In this document: positions 1 through 13,084 of the stretch, piece by piece
How the letters are laid out: each line of letters begins with the position of its first letter
How positions within the stretch are numbered: position 1 is the stretch's first letter
NCBI GenBank assembly: GCA_035582835.1
Contig: JAYKAV010000489.1
Span: forward strand, 248,001 to 312,000
Direction of reading: 5' to 3'
Length of the DNA: 64,000 nucleotides
Origin: Phoebastria nigripes
Lineage: Eukaryota > Chordata > Aves > Procellariiformes > Diomedeidae
Position numbers and translations under genes: made by a program
The notes under the pieces: generated by a model
Database searches by the model: none
What the model was told of the DNA's origin: nothing
The model's input: the letters and a program-made list of their open reading frames with translations, nothing else

Positions 1-3000
1 GACCTATTACCAGGTAATGATGTGTCAAGCAATAGGCAAGGTAGGGGAAAATCACCGAAGGAAAATGCTGATGTAGCGGTGGAAGCGTCTATATTTTTTA
101 TGCTACTCCATGACCTGGTTTTCTATACCCAAAGCCTCTAACTTGCTGATGTTTCTCCTTAGATGAATGGGTGGGTTTGGGGACTGGCAGAATGGCAGCA
201 GGTCTTGTCTAAAAAGCGTTGTAATGTTTCTCTTGTCCTAAGGTGAATTATGTTTTCAAATCCCCAGACTGGGAGAAGTTGCTTCCAAGTATGAGTTTTA
301 ACCTCGCTTGGTTATAACCTATATAGTGACAGAAGCAGTTGAATTACCTGTAGTTTTGTGTTTATCTGAAAACTGTAGTGAAACTGTAGTGAAAACTGGT
401 GGTGGTTTTCTTAGGTGGTCCGGGTCTCTGAAAATGTGGCCTGACTTCTTCCAAAATTGAGTCCAGTACAATTCAAAACTCACCCTAACTTTATTTGAAC
501 TGACCTTGCCAGGGTCCAGGCCAACAGTAGATGACTTTTCTAAATTTCCTCAGGGAGTTGACTTCAGTCCTGGCAGACTGACCAGGACTGGAAGCATCTT
601 AAATCGTGGTGTTGTAGAAAGCTCTGCTGATCTCCCTGGGGAGCATCGTACATCTGCAACCTGGGTGCTGTCTGGGCAAAACTGACCTGTGATCCAAAGC
701 CTGACTGGAAGCTGCACGTTTTAACAGTCCCAATCTCAGCCTAAACCAAGGGTAAATCTTGCCCAGAATCTTGCTTCATCATGTACCATTTTAATGGTTT
801 CCCATATGTTAAATATTTTCTCAGTAAGTGGGAAATCCAGTGCTTCTAGTGAACTTGATATTTAATAAAGCCATTTTGAAATGATTTCTGGATAGCAGAG
901 TCTGCAAATGTTCAGAAACTACTTTTTTTACATCTAATGCTCAGTGTTATGTTCTGAGATTCCCTGCGAAGACTCGAGCCCAGATTGTAAAATGTACTTT
1001 GAAATTTCATTTCCATCAATTTCAATGTGGAAGAGATTAAAATGTGAAACTCCACAAGGAGAAAGATTTTCTCGGTAACAAAGCAAATTCCATTGTGAGC
1101 TGGTGACAGATTTTATCAAAAATATTTTAAAAGCTGTCATTTCAGATTGTTTCTGCTTTACGAGGTTTGAAATGCTCTAGAAGCTAGATCCATTTTTAAT
1201 CTCTTTAGCAAACTAATTTTACAAATCAGCCACCGTATCTTTGATTACAGCAAACTTCACTTTCTGAAAACAGCATCTATGGTAAGGAGGAAAAAATACA
1301 TTCTTGTTTTGCAAACAATTTTTGTAAGTTCAATAAAAATATTGGTAAATTATTCCAAAAGAATCCAACAGACTTTGGAAAATGCCGACAGTAAAGAAAA
1401 ATTCTGGCTAAAAATTTTGTTTTTGAAAAAGAAAAAAGACTGGTTTCAACATAAAACACTTCTCATGCCAAGAATTTAAGCCAGCTGTCATTGTCTTTTG
1501 TATCCATAAACAAATGCTTTGGTCTCCCTAACAAATCTCAGACGAGTAAAATGAGAATGGGAAAAGTAAGGGCCATCTGTCTGCAGTGCATATGCCATCC
1601 AGCAGCCAGTCAGTCTGATGCGGATTTGGGGCTGTTTCTGTGAAATCCTTAGCACGTATGGAGAGCTGCCGAAGGCTCCCCATGCCTGCACCTCTGGCGA
1701 GGGCGCCTGGGAGTAGAAGTCAAACCCCATACATCAAATCCAGGAGGAGAGGAGGTGCAGCTTGGAGATCGGTGCTTTAGACCTGGAGAGAACCTGCCGT
1801 GCGGGAGGCAGCCGGGCTGGCAGGTGTTGGACCGTACCTAACCAGCAATTTACTTTTCCAGAGCTGTGCTGCGGCACTCACTGGGGAGGAGACGGGGCAG
1901 TGCGATGTGTAAGCAGAGTTTTTAACATCTTGGAACTTCTCAACAGCTAGAAACCAGAAGAAGTTTGCTCCTCCGTCTCTTTGGTCCTGGTTTCTGCCTT
2001 TTTTTTTTTCCCCCCTTTTTAAAAGTCCTAACCGCAGCGGATGGTATCCCTGGAATGTGGGAGACAGTATCCCCCCATGTTCTCTTCCTTGCAGTGCTGA
2101 GACCAAAGCCCTGGAAATACGGATGAGGATTTTGAGTAGTGCTTGCGCGGCTTGCTTGCTCCTCTGGCCTGCACTGCCCAGATGCAGATGGCTGCATCAG
2201 ATTACTCTTCATTCTGTCCGATAGATCTGTGGGTATCCTGTAAGCTGGTTATCACTCGCGCAGTGCTTCATGGGTGGAAGAAGGTATTCTTTGTTTCTGT
2301 GATCGTAATCGGGGATTTTAGCTGAAGTCATTCAGGCTGTTTGTACCTCTTGTGAGGACCGAAGTTTTGCAGAAAGCAAGCTTCTATGGGAGATTCCTCA
2401 GAAGTTTTCCATCCCCTTTCTGCCAGAATTTCGAAGGCAGTAATCATCTTTGGGATAATTTTGGGTGCTCTTATCTAAGTAATAGCCTGGACTCGCAGAG
2501 AAAGGAAGAGCTTTTCTAAAAGGAATTGTTTAATGAACAAATTAAGCCTGAATTGCTGTGATTTTCTACCTTGTAGGATTCTCTGGTGGCTGCTAAGGGT
2601 TTGGGTTTTCCCTCTTTTGGATCACTATGGGAACTCTTTTTCCACCTGGCTTCNGTGTAGTACAATACTTGTAGGAACTACTTAACTCTGAGATCTTTAC
2701 TCTGTTGAAAAATGTGGTATTTCAACTAAAGATCTGTGGCTCAAATGGTGAGATAACTGTGGGCGGACAGGCTCTGATCACACCAGCCTTGTCTCCAGGC
2801 AAAAAAAAAAGCTTACATCATTTCTGAGTCTTCTGCCTCTGTTTAGCTTCAAGTTGTTGGTGAAGGTTAAACAGAGATGTTCACCAGATGGTTCATCTTC
2901 CCCAGTATCTCTCCTTTCATAAGGGTATTTGTTTCTTTTGCTCCTTCTTCCATGCTCAGCTTTGGAGTGTTTAATCGATAGGAACTGTTTTCATTTCTTT

Positions 3001-3950
3001 TACTCTGAATATATCCCTGTGACTCCACTGGGTCCAGGGAATCATTGGACATACCTGCTAGAGAGACATCTGATGCATAGACCAAGTTAGTTTCTAAATG
3101 CAGAGTCTGTCAGCTGTATACAACGTACATATGTTTAAACACTCATGTAAACAGTAGACTCTACCCTTCTCTTTGGAGTCAAACTCAAGGTCAGGAGAAC
3201 ATAAGGTGCTCAGCTGCACTTCATTCACAACATGACAGATCTGCAAGAGACGTTGTCTTCAAGTCACTTGGATATGCTTGCATTTGTGTAGGCTCCGGTA
3301 CGGATCAGCTGTCCTACTCATCCTTCAGCACAGAAGCCCTGTGGACCTCTCTCCTGCCATGCCTGTGAGCCAATAAAACATCTGCCTTCGCTGCGCTGAG
3401 ACGCTGCTAACGCGCACAACAGCGTCACCGAGTTTAAAGATCGAAGCTGGGCAGAACACAGGGGTGGAGTAAAAAACCTCCCAGAGTAATTAATCCAGTC
3501 ATATTACTCCAGCTTTTGGCTTTGTTTTTTTCCTAAAGCTGGCCTGGCCTGCAAAACCCAGGTCTCAATTAATACTATTATCCTGGGGATGACATTTCCT
3601 CAGTCTGTCGTCGGTTATTTTTTAATTCTCTAATTTGTTCTAATATGCGCATTGCCTGCACATCAAGTCAGCCATGAAGACGCTGCATTTCCAGGTTCCT
3701 TCCTCTCCATCCTCCCAAAGAAATTAAAGCAAGGAGGCTGCGGGACCACAAGTGCAGGAAATAGAATTAGGGAACATATTAATTGGGGCATCAAGTAGGA
3801 TTTTGTTCCAGGCNGTTTCCTTCCGTGAGCCACTTTGATGCTTCCCCTTCGCAGCTCTGTTTCTCATTAAAAGTATCCCTTAATGGCAAATGTTGTTTAT
3901 GCATGTTGCAATTATGTCATGCTGTAACCCCTATGCTGGCAGGCTTGGCT
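1..3950. other. non-coding stretch, no gene recognised
   Basis: Every open frame here is short (about 110 codons or fewer) and resembles no protein family I know. No splice-site pair brackets a convincing exon. The only local structure is a small T11-C6-T5 run near 1,999-2,020 and single ambiguous bases at 2,654 and 3,814. I found no repeat that I can name. The stretch may be intronic or intergenic. Confidence 0.6.
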
Positions 3951-3954
3951 GATT

Positions 3955-4035
3955 GGTGGGGAGGAGGAGGAGGAGGTCAGTTGTGGGGAGGAATCGGTGC
4001 GGAGGAAGAGGGGGGAGGATGTGGGGTGGGGAGGT
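3955..4035 (+). repeat. G-rich purine tract
   Basis: The plus strand is dominated by GGA and GGGG runs: a (GGA)n-like block near 3,960-3,976, then G6, G4 and G4 runs at about 4,010-4,032. Three runs of at least four G lie within about 25 bases, so a G-quadruplex or triplex is possible, though a fourth full G-run is missing. A glycine-rich open frame over the tract is only its translation. Confidence 0.5.
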
Positions 4036-4479
4036 AAACAACAGACAAATAGTTTCAGCTTCGCGGTTGAACGCGATGGCTGCTCTGAACCCCTCCGTGC
4101 GTTCAGCCGGGCTGGACGCCCGTGTGGGAGCCAAGGCTTGTCGCTCCTTTTTACAGTCAGGTTTTATTCTTTCTTCTATTTACTGGCGTTGGGGTTTGCA
4201 GCACCGCCAGAAAGATGGCCGGGTAGTATTAAAGCTCTGCTTTTCGAAGTGAAACCTGGGTTCCCTTTTGCTGTTTTAGCTACCGTTTGATTTAAGAGAA
4301 GTAGGATTTTGGTTTGGTTTGTGGGCTTGAGGGTTTTTTGGGGAAGGGAGGGGGTGTCTTTTCTTCATCATCATGCTTTTCGCTGTCCTCCACGGCTCTT
4401 GTGCATCTTGTCCCAGCCATGGCTGCAAACCTTCAGCAGAGATCTTCTTCAAGGCCCCAAGATTTGCTCTGATCTTTTC

Positions 4480-4516
4480 AGACCCATTGCCTTCAGTGGG
4501 GCTGCTCCTAGGTGGC
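4480..4516. repeat. ancient amniote repeat fragment (low confidence)
   Basis: The words CCATTGCCTTCAGTGGGGCT and GCTCCTAGGTGG resemble a short tail motif (CCATTGACTTCAATGGG-like) that I recall as abundant in crocodilian and turtle genomes and thinly present in birds. The match is short and from memory. A profile search against an amniote repeat library would settle it. Confidence 0.3.
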
Positions 4517-4979
4517 TTTTGCCAGCACTAATTCAAGGCTGTGAGAATGGCTCATTTGTGGGAGGGTATTTGTTTTTCCATCCAGGCAGCCAAAACCTCC
4601 AGCTTCCCCTCTCCCTCGCTTGCGGACTGGGAGTGTGGAGGGTTCGTTCTGCCCTTGATCTCCGAGCTTATGTGATCAGCTCAAGACAAACCTGGTGGTG
4701 AACTTAACTTTTTCCTCCCGTTTTTTTGATCGCTCCTACTGTAAAATGGATTTGCCCCGTGTCTAAATCTCAAAAGCAAACAATTAACAGCCATAATGAA
4801 AGAAAACAGCTTGTGTATGCAGGGAGAGCAAGCCAAGCCATGTCCATGCCCAAGCAAGTTCAGAAGCCAATAAAAATACCGCTGCTGTGTTTTGGAAACT
4901 GTTGGCCTCTCTGGATTTTGGGAGCCAACACACAGCGACTGAAGCCGATGGCGAAAGCAGTGAGCAAAAACCTCAAAGC

Positions 4980-4982
<3 letters not shown>

Positions 4983-5060
<78 letters not shown>
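4983..5060 (+). repeat. pure poly(A) run of 78
   Basis: An uninterrupted run of 78 A follows CAAAGCTGT and is followed by a (CCTT)n-like pyrimidine stretch. No SINE body or processed-gene body is visible upstream. The nearest AATAAA-like word is near 4,869, more than 100 bases away, which is too far for a normal retroposed poly(A) tail. Such a long perfect homopolymer mutates very fast, so its length in the assembly may be unreliable. Confidence 0.9.
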
Positions 5061-5063
<3 letters not shown>

Positions 5064-8000
5064 CCCTCCTTCCTTCCTAGCTAATATCCTATCTAAAGTG
5101 ACTGGAGCCTAAGCAGGCAAACAGGCCAAGGAAACCACAGGAGCTGGGGCTGACAGGGACAGAGCTGGTGAATGAGGGGAAGCAGACAAGTGTAGGAGTC
5201 GCAGAGGAGAAGTCACTCAGTGCCTAGAGCCAGAGCGGCTGTGAAATGACTCATTTTCACTTTGCATGTATGATATTTGCATGCAAAACACATTCTGCGA
5301 ACTGTCACATGGGTATTCTGCTCATGGGTTTTGATCCGGGATGAAATTTCACCCTTTCCTCCAGCAAAGTCGTTTATCTTTTTTTCAGGGAGGAGGGAGG
5401 AAGTGGGAGGGAACTGTGGGGAGAGAGAAAGAAATTGTCCTTCAGGCATAAAATTCAGGGGTTTATCCCTCAAAAGGGTCACTCGGCTGTTTCCTAACAT
5501 GGGAACAGAAGTGGGCAATGCTGGTGAGAGCACAAGGTTGGGGCAGAGATGGGTCTTGGCTCTGTTGCCCCCACCCCACCGCTAGACCGAGCCGGAGCGG
5601 TCCCAGTGCAGTCCATAGGCAGGGACTTGGAGCCTTTGTACCACTTTGACTTAAATCCTTATTCAGCTAAAAATCTCCTCTGGAATGAAGTAAAACTCCA
5701 GAATTAGACCCATGACATGTTCTGGGAGCCTTGAGAGGTCCAGGAGTGTCCCCCAACCAGGACAGAAGAGCTTCTTTGCCTTTGATCTATCCCCTGAGAA
5801 AGGTTTGCAGTGTTTTGCCTGGTCAGGCTTTGCAGATGATTCAGTCCAGGGACCAGAGGCAGTGGGGGGGCCTGATGCTCCTCACTGGGTGAGGACCCCC
5901 TGTGCTGATGGCACTGCGGGGGGGCCATGTGCCACGCTGCCCACTCGGGATGCTGCAGTGCCAGGCCTGGTGCTGCGTGTGTGTCCTCCTCCCTGACCAC
6001 GGGAGGGAAACAAGCCGCAGGAAGAAGTCAGAGGCCTAAAAAGTTCTTGAAGGGATGAACCCAACTATCGCCCTGCCTAATCCTGTCCCTAGGCTGAGAT
6101 TTACGCCATGGGATGCTGATCCCCCAGGCTTATTCTAGCAGTAGCCCTCACTTTGGCTGCTCTTTCTGTGCCCCTCTCCTCCTGTACATCTTCGCTTTCT
6201 CCTTCTCTGACCCTTAACCCGGGGGTGGCTTGAAGGGTTTTACCCGTTGGGGATCTCGGCAGGAAAGTGCAGTGTGTGTCCTCTGCCGGGGGTGTGGTGT
6301 GGGGCTTTGTGCTGGCTGTCTCCACTACCCTCCCGTCTGTGCAGAGTCCAGGAGGAAAATAACTCTCTGTAAACGACCTTCACTGCACTTCTGGTGTTGG
6401 GCCCCGCTGTCCCTAAAGGAGCAGCGGCCCTGGACCATATGGGAGCTTTTCACACTCGCTGTTGAGTATTTCTAGTGTTGAACGCTGCGCGTGAGGACAG
6501 CCTGTCGAGTAGCATGTTCCTAAGCCAACTGCTTTTAGGGAGCTTCTAGGTCAGTCCTAAAGACCTCTCTGTGAGAGCAAGTATGCTGGGCAGTGTCTTG
6601 GACACTGCTGGGCCCAGCTTGGAGCAAAATAAACCCAAGGCAATCATGGTTTTCAGCTTTTTGAGATGTTTTGTGTGTTTGTGCCTCTCCCTCTGTGCCC
6701 CATCTGCAGAAGGAAGAAAGGGGTCTTAGCAAAGGGACTTGGATCTTCAGTTACAGACAGACAATAGAATAATAATACTAGTAAGTGCCAACGTATGTGC
6801 CGGGCTGGGTTGGAAGGCCATTGGCTCTCGTGGTCAGGCTGAGAACTGCAGGGAACCCTAGGTTGGGAATGACTGGAGAGGCTCATAGTTTGAGAAATAG
6901 TAAACCTAATTCTGCAATAAGTCTTGGTGCTGTTCTTGGGCGTTTCATTGCTCTGGGGCTTGGGCAGGCCTCGGTGTCCCTGGAGGAGCAAGTCTGTGGC
7001 AGTCTCCATCAGCTTCCACTCCCNCCATGCTGAAGGGATGGAGTTTCCCAAGAAAAGGATTGCATTAACGCAGTCTGTTAACCTTCTCCTGCCACTTTTT
7101 CTCTGCCATCGCCTGTTTCCAAAGCCTTACAATGCAATACGTATCCTTATGGGAAAGGTAAACCTTCAGTGCGCTGGTGGTGCAGGCGAGTTAGCTGGGT
7201 TTGTGAGCAGCTGCTGTTTGCCCTTCCAGGGCTCGCTAAGCAAAAGGAGCGAATCCAGAAGCCNGAGCCTGCCATTTCTGATGGCAGGAGGTGTGCCATT
7301 TTCACCAAACCTCTGGCTTGAGGGTTGATAGCTGTTTAACTTTATTTAGTATCTTACACACGCAAAGGAGTTTCTTTGGCATAGCTGCGCTGTGGTCCCC
7401 TGCGCTTATGAGAGAGATTCTGCTGGTTTTGGCATGGCGCGTGGGGAGAGGCATGGTATGAATGCAGGCAGCCTGCCACCGTGGGCGTCGGGTTACTCCG
7501 CTTGAGCTCTTGGGAGCCTTTTCCCTCTAGCCCACAGCACCGGTTGCTCTGCTTTGAGAGCCAGAGCAGGAGGGCTGTGTGTCAGTCACGGCAGGGGTTG
7601 CACCTTGCTCAGGTGGATGCCATTGTGTACAGAGGTCCGTGCCAGGGCAGATGGTGGTACTAAGAGGTGATTTTTTTGATTTGGTCTTCAAGATACTACT
7701 TAGTAGTGATTCAAGTGGAAGGCTCACCGGTGTAAGCCTGGTTCTGTGCATCAGGTGATGAGCATCTGAAGAAACAGTGAGGGTGGGTAAGGATCTACCT
7801 TGCAGTTACTGCCCGTGTTCAGACCCTTTACCTGCACAAAATAATGTTTCTGGGGAGTGTGTCACAGAATTAAATCTGTCCAGTCGCTCTTAGGATATAC
7901 CTGGAGCTTATATTGTGCGCAGACCCAAACCTGTGCTTGGATCAAACTTGCTGTCTGTGTTCTGAGCATGGGCTGCTCTCCAAAACGGAGGGGTGAGGAG

Positions 8001-10740
8001 CTTTGGGGTACTCCAGCAAAGGGGAGAACCTTGAGACCAACCTTCCCCTTAGCCTGAGCTCAGTTGCATGGGTGGCGAAACAGGCTGTGCCCAGGCTGGG
8101 TGCTCCCAGCCAGTCTGTGCGCGGGCTGCTGCTCTTGCAGTAAAGTTGCCGGTATTTTCTAATGACACAAACCAGCATGGCTATAGTGGAGTATACCCAA
8201 GCATCTGAAGAAACATGGCATCAAATCACTGCAGTAAGTCAAAAAGGCTTTGAAAGGAACTATTTTAGTGCCAAGGTAGAGGAAGGACATCTCGGAACAA
8301 GTACATCTCATAAACAGAGGTAGAACAACCGCCTCTGGCACCTTTCTCTGAGCCTGTGATTTTTACAGAGACTTCTACCATTTCCCGTCTGCTAGGGGAT
8401 GTTGAATCCCGAGTTGGAGGGTTGCATGGGCAAAGGAGTGAGGCTGCAGTGTATTGGTCCATTTCTCCTCCTGTTTAGATGTAGTTTTCTCACAAGCCTA
8501 AGCAAGGAAGGAGGAAGCATCACCTGGTAAACGAGCTTAAATGAAGGCTATTTTGCTGGAAATGTTTCTACATTGTTCCCAGAAAATACACAAAGCATAT
8601 TGATAGTGTAGCACAGAGTTCAGCTTGTGCAATCAGGAGTGTGTGTCTGTAAGTGTCTGTGTGTGTTTGTTCACAAGATATGTCCTTCCCTGAAAGTAAG
8701 TTTTGGAAAACAGCTGACGGCAGGTGAATTCTCATGTTAGAACTTCCTGAAATATCATGATCCATCTGCACTAAGTCACTGGGAACAGCAGGGATAAACC
8801 CCAGCACTTGTGCATTTCTGCCTTGGTTTCCTGACAGAATTATATAGGCAGATGTGTAGGGGTGTGTGCATAATAAATCCAACTAAGATGCACTTGATGC
8901 AGGCATGGATTGGCAGTGCAGCACGTGTGTTCTGGATCTGGCATGTGCCAAAGGATGGATCTGCTTGATGGCACTGTGGTATTTCCAGATATCTGGGTGT
9001 CTAGTTAGAGCTGTTGCACAAACCAATATCCTGATACCTCTGTCTTTGCTGAGGTTGATTTTAATCTTTGGTAAAAGAGGACATGCAAGGACATCTTATG
9101 GTGTGGTGACCTTAATTAAACTCCCGATCCAGGGCTGGAGGAGTACCAGAAAGGCCAGGGCAAAGTCCCTCATTTGGTAGTAGAATTTTAATCAGATAAT
9201 CCCAGGAACCCCTGATGAGAGATTTTGGCTTGTCCTTTTCATTGTGCCATAACACCAGGGAGAAACGCTAAACGTGCTGCTGTTAAATGATGCCACGGTG
9301 ATGCCTCAGGATGCCCGTGAGGAAATAACACAGACACAGTGCCGCTCCTCTGCATCTGTGCCAGTTCCTTGGTCTTGGATGTTAAACTAACATGATTCAA
9401 AGAATTGGAAAAGTAAATTGGTCTGAAATTAACACAGTTGCAATCTGACTATTCCCAGTGAGCTGTGCAATTTTCTGCCTTTTCCTTGCCATACGTTGCT
9501 TTTCTGCCCTTAATCTCTATTGCCCCCGCTTACATGTACAGAACAACGCGTTCTTATTTTATATGCCCTCAAAATCACGTGTGTTCCCATATTCTGCTAA
9601 TAGACACTGAACTTCACTGTCCCTGCGGTGCTGGAAATCTCTTCAAATGAAAGATTTTCATATGAAAATTCCTCTGTAATTTAGTCTGCTTATGAAAAAA
9701 GTGGAAACGCCTAAAGTCAACAAAACAGCTTACAACTTGGGTGGCCAAGGGGTAGCAGGTGGGGGTGCCATGGTAAAACAAACCCCAACTTAATTACAGA
9801 AACCTCTGTCAAAGAGGTTTTCTTTTTTCTCACACGCACGTACATACATGCGTGCACTTATCTCCTGCAAATAGACTTTTCTTAAGGATCACAAGAGCAG
9901 GGTTAGCTGTAACACACAAGTTATTCTTGTTGCCACAAACCGTTTTGCTGACTCAGTCCTAGGAATCCTGGCGTGAGCGATGCCAAATTGCACTCTGTTG
10001 TTGCTCGTGATTCAGTCGCTGCTGAGTATTGAAAAAATCTATATTAAGGCACTTTTCTAGCAGACAGCTGAGAACCTGAGCCCCAACTTTCTATCTGTTG
10101 CTGCGTTTGCTTTATTAAGTGCTCAGTGCACCTGCTTGCTTGGGGAAGGCACCTCGGTAAACACTGCCTGGGTGAGCCTGCTCTGATGAGCAGGAGTAAC
10201 GCAACTGAGTCAACAGCATCATCCAAATTCCAAAGTGTGGGCGGAAGAAAAGAATCACCCTTTGTTGCCGAACCTAAAATCCCGAAGCTTTCTCTGCCGT
10301 GTGATTTGTTGGTGTCAGCAGATTCTGGGTGTTTTACTGCCAGCAGTCAGATTGAACTTCCTTGAAGTTGCAACATCAGGAGGGTTAATTATGTACAAAG
10401 TGCTGGCCAATGCTGAGGTCTGGCATGCAGGGATCCAGCTGTGCTGGAGAGATGATCCAGAGGTGATTGTCATGGCCAATGTTTGCGTGTTCCTGGGGAC
10501 TCTGGGCCGGTTGCATTCCTAGTATGGGGTCGGTGAAGGCAGGGGAGAGCAGGCAGACTCTGGAAGAGGCTTTCCTTTCTGCGAAAGGTCCTGGTTCAAA
10601 GGAAATCGCGTTAGTGTGTAGAGGATTAGCATTCCCAGGAACGGAGCTGCAACCCTTCTGGGTTTAATCTGGTTCCTTTTCAGCCCTTTCTAGGGTTGAA
10701 AATGCCATTGTCAGCCATTACAGAAATTTTCTCTAAAAAT
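5061..10740. other. non-coding stretch, no gene recognised
   Basis: The sequence is unique-looking, of mixed composition, with only short chance reading frames (at most about 134 codons). Short TG-rich words occur at about 8,639-8,670. Ambiguous bases lie at 7,024 and 7,264. I saw no recognisable transposon, RNA gene or exon. Confidence 0.55.
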
Positions 10741-10788
10741 AAAAAAAAAAAAATAGGGGGAAAAAAAAAAAAAAAAAAAAAAAAAAAA
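10741..10788 (+). repeat. interrupted poly(A) tract
   Basis: A13, then TAGGGGG, then a pure A run from 10,761 to 10,788, followed by GGTCATCTTGGGGGGG. It is a simple repeat. No retroposon body is recognisable upstream. Confidence 0.85.
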
Positions 10789-13059
10789 GGTCATCTTGGG
10801 GGGGAAAAAAGCAAAAGATGTTCATGATTGGTTTTTTGTGTGTGTGTGACTTTACAGCTGTAGGACTTCCTTAGTGTTAGTGAATAACCAATGAATTATA
10901 TTCAGCTGAAGTGTGTGGAGATTTTTCTCGAAGGCATGGAGTGGGCTTGGTGTTGAGGAGATCCTCAGGACTCCTGCAGTCGATTTGCCAGGTCCTCCAA
11001 AGAGGAAAGTAGTCTATTCTGCTCTTTCCAAACAACCTGCAGCGCTGCCAAGCCTCCATCCTCCCCCTTCCAGCAGCACTTAAAATACAGTTTGTGGATT
11101 TCCCAATATTTGTAACCCCGTCAGTCAGGGCTTATCTCCCTGATAAATAAAAGGACACAAAGCACACACAGGCCTTATCGGAGAGCTAACAGAGCGCTCG
11201 CCTTGCCTCGCTGAAGGCGAAGACATGGGAAGCGTTCTGTCAACAATTTAAACAGTGCAATTAAAATACGTATCGATTCCTTTTTCACTTACACTAGTTT
11301 CACACTGGTTTGCTGCCGAAGCCATTTTTGACACTCGGCTTAGCCAAGATGACGGTGTCTGTTCTTAAAGCATTAAATTTTCCTCTTTTGCTTCCTTTGC
11401 CTGGCATCTGGCAAAACCCGAGGTACCACCCAGCCACTCTGTTCAGCCACCTAATGTGCAAACTCCCTTCTTGATAGCTTTCAGTTTAAGGTGCTTTGCC
11501 CTAATGGCCAAATGTTGTTCTCCTTTGCCTGATGCAGGGCACTCCAATGTCCCCAGTTTTTATTTTAATACAATTTTTACTTAATTATGACACAATTCAG
11601 TTACAATAACAGCAGACTGAAGGATGCCTTAAATGCTTGGCTGTCCTTTGTCTGCCCTAGGTCAGATGTCAGAGCTGCCAAATGTCAGCGTTGCCAAACA
11701 GGGGAGGGGAGGGGATGNGACTTAAATACAATTTAAGGCAACTTTTTTTTTTTCCTTTTTTGGCAAAGTGGCCATTTTCGTATATGCTACAACACTGTCT
11801 GAGTTCTCTATCCATCATTTTCCTGATAGAAATACCCGACAAGGGAAAGCACGGTTGTTTGTGCTACCAGTGGGTGATTTTAAACAGTAGTAGAGTTTGA
11901 CTTGGTTCCTGGCTTAGAAATGTGCAGTGCAACCGTCTTGTGTCTTCCTCACTCCGAAGTGAATGGCTGTTTAATCTCCATCCCATGGCGGGGGGGGGGA
12001 GTCAGGACATGCTCGTCCCCTGAGATGGGCTTTTTAATTGCTCTAGCTTGACACTCCAACTTCGTGTCCTTATGGCCACTGATTGATTTCAATTAACATT
12101 CCCATGCTCCAGGCACTATAAATAACCCTCGTCTGGCCGGCTGCTTCTCCACTGCCAGCTCAACCTTTCTCCTTTAGCTGCTGCTGCTGCTCATCTTGCT
12201 TCTTGGCTTGGCCTCAGGCTCAGTCTATAATTCTTTCCAAACTTCCCTGTATAAAATAATCATGTACATGAAGTAAAACAGGAGTCTCATATACACACTT
12301 AATAACTCTTGTGTACTGTATGAGTGGGAATTCCACTTTATAACCCCCAGAGCTTTCAAATGGTTCTCATTTTCGGCAGCATTCCTCCTGCGAGAAGTAA
12401 AACTTCCCATTTTATCCCAAGCCGTTTCTTTCCCTTTCAACCTTTTTATTTCTCCTCTAGATTTCGGGGGACAGACGGCTGCTTCTTTTCTTTGGGCTGT
12501 GGTTTCAGCAGCGAGGTGCCTGGGAGCTGATAGCACTGCTCTTGAGCTCTTAAGCCAAATGTCAGAGTTCTCTTCCCAATGCCACATTTTCCAAATTAAA
12601 GCTTCAGCTTGCTTGCAATTCAGAGCAAAAGGCTCTGAGTCGAGATCTAGACTAAACTGATAAGATAAGCTTACGGCGACCTAGAGCTAATATTCTACAT
12701 GTGTTCGTCTGTCTGCCTACCTGTTATCTCTTTCCCGGTGAAAAAGAGAAGAAAGAATACCGTGTGTGTTTAGACATATACTGTATGTGACAGATAGATA
12801 ACATCTGTATGTATATGGATGCAGGAGCAAGACTGATAGGCAGATAAGTAAGAGGTAGCAATCCACAGATTTGTAAGGCCAGAAGGGACAGTTACATCAA
12901 AGGCGTGTAGAACTGGAGGGTTTGACTTTGAGGGGGGGTTGTTATTTTGATGACATTTTGAAAGCCAAGGGAAAATAGACACCTCTGATAAAATACACAT
13001 GTATTTCTCTATTTTTCTGCCAGCTGGGGATATGGTTGAAGTTTCCCAATCTTGAATTT
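10789..13059. other. non-coding stretch with short simple repeats
   Basis: No gene is visible. Contents are a (TG)6 word near 10,836, a T10 run near 11,743, a G10 run at 11,990-11,999, and a CTG/CTC-type pyrimidine-rich patch at about 12,160-12,200. An ambiguous base lies at 11,718. The TATA/MEF2-like site at 12,116 is listed separately. Confidence 0.55.
12116..12125 (+). promoter_or_regulatory. TATA-box / MEF2-like site
   Basis: CTATAAATAA fits both a strong TATA box and the MEF2 consensus YTAWWWWTAR. About 25-35 bases downstream is a pyrimidine-rich CTTCTCCACTG that could host an initiator. No open frame with a good start follows within 130 bases, so a coding promoter is unproven. It could be an enhancer MEF2 site, a non-coding RNA promoter, or chance. 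Only the motif is seen; function is inferred. Confidence 0.25.
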
Positions 13060-13084
13060 AAAAAAAAAAAAAAAAATAAAAAAA
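13060..13084 (+). repeat. poly(A) tract
   Basis: A17, T, A7 simple repeat. There is no associated retroposon body. Confidence 0.8.

Noticed and set aside
4726..5112. Lysine-rich open frame
   Set aside because: It is the translation of the A78 run plus flanks.
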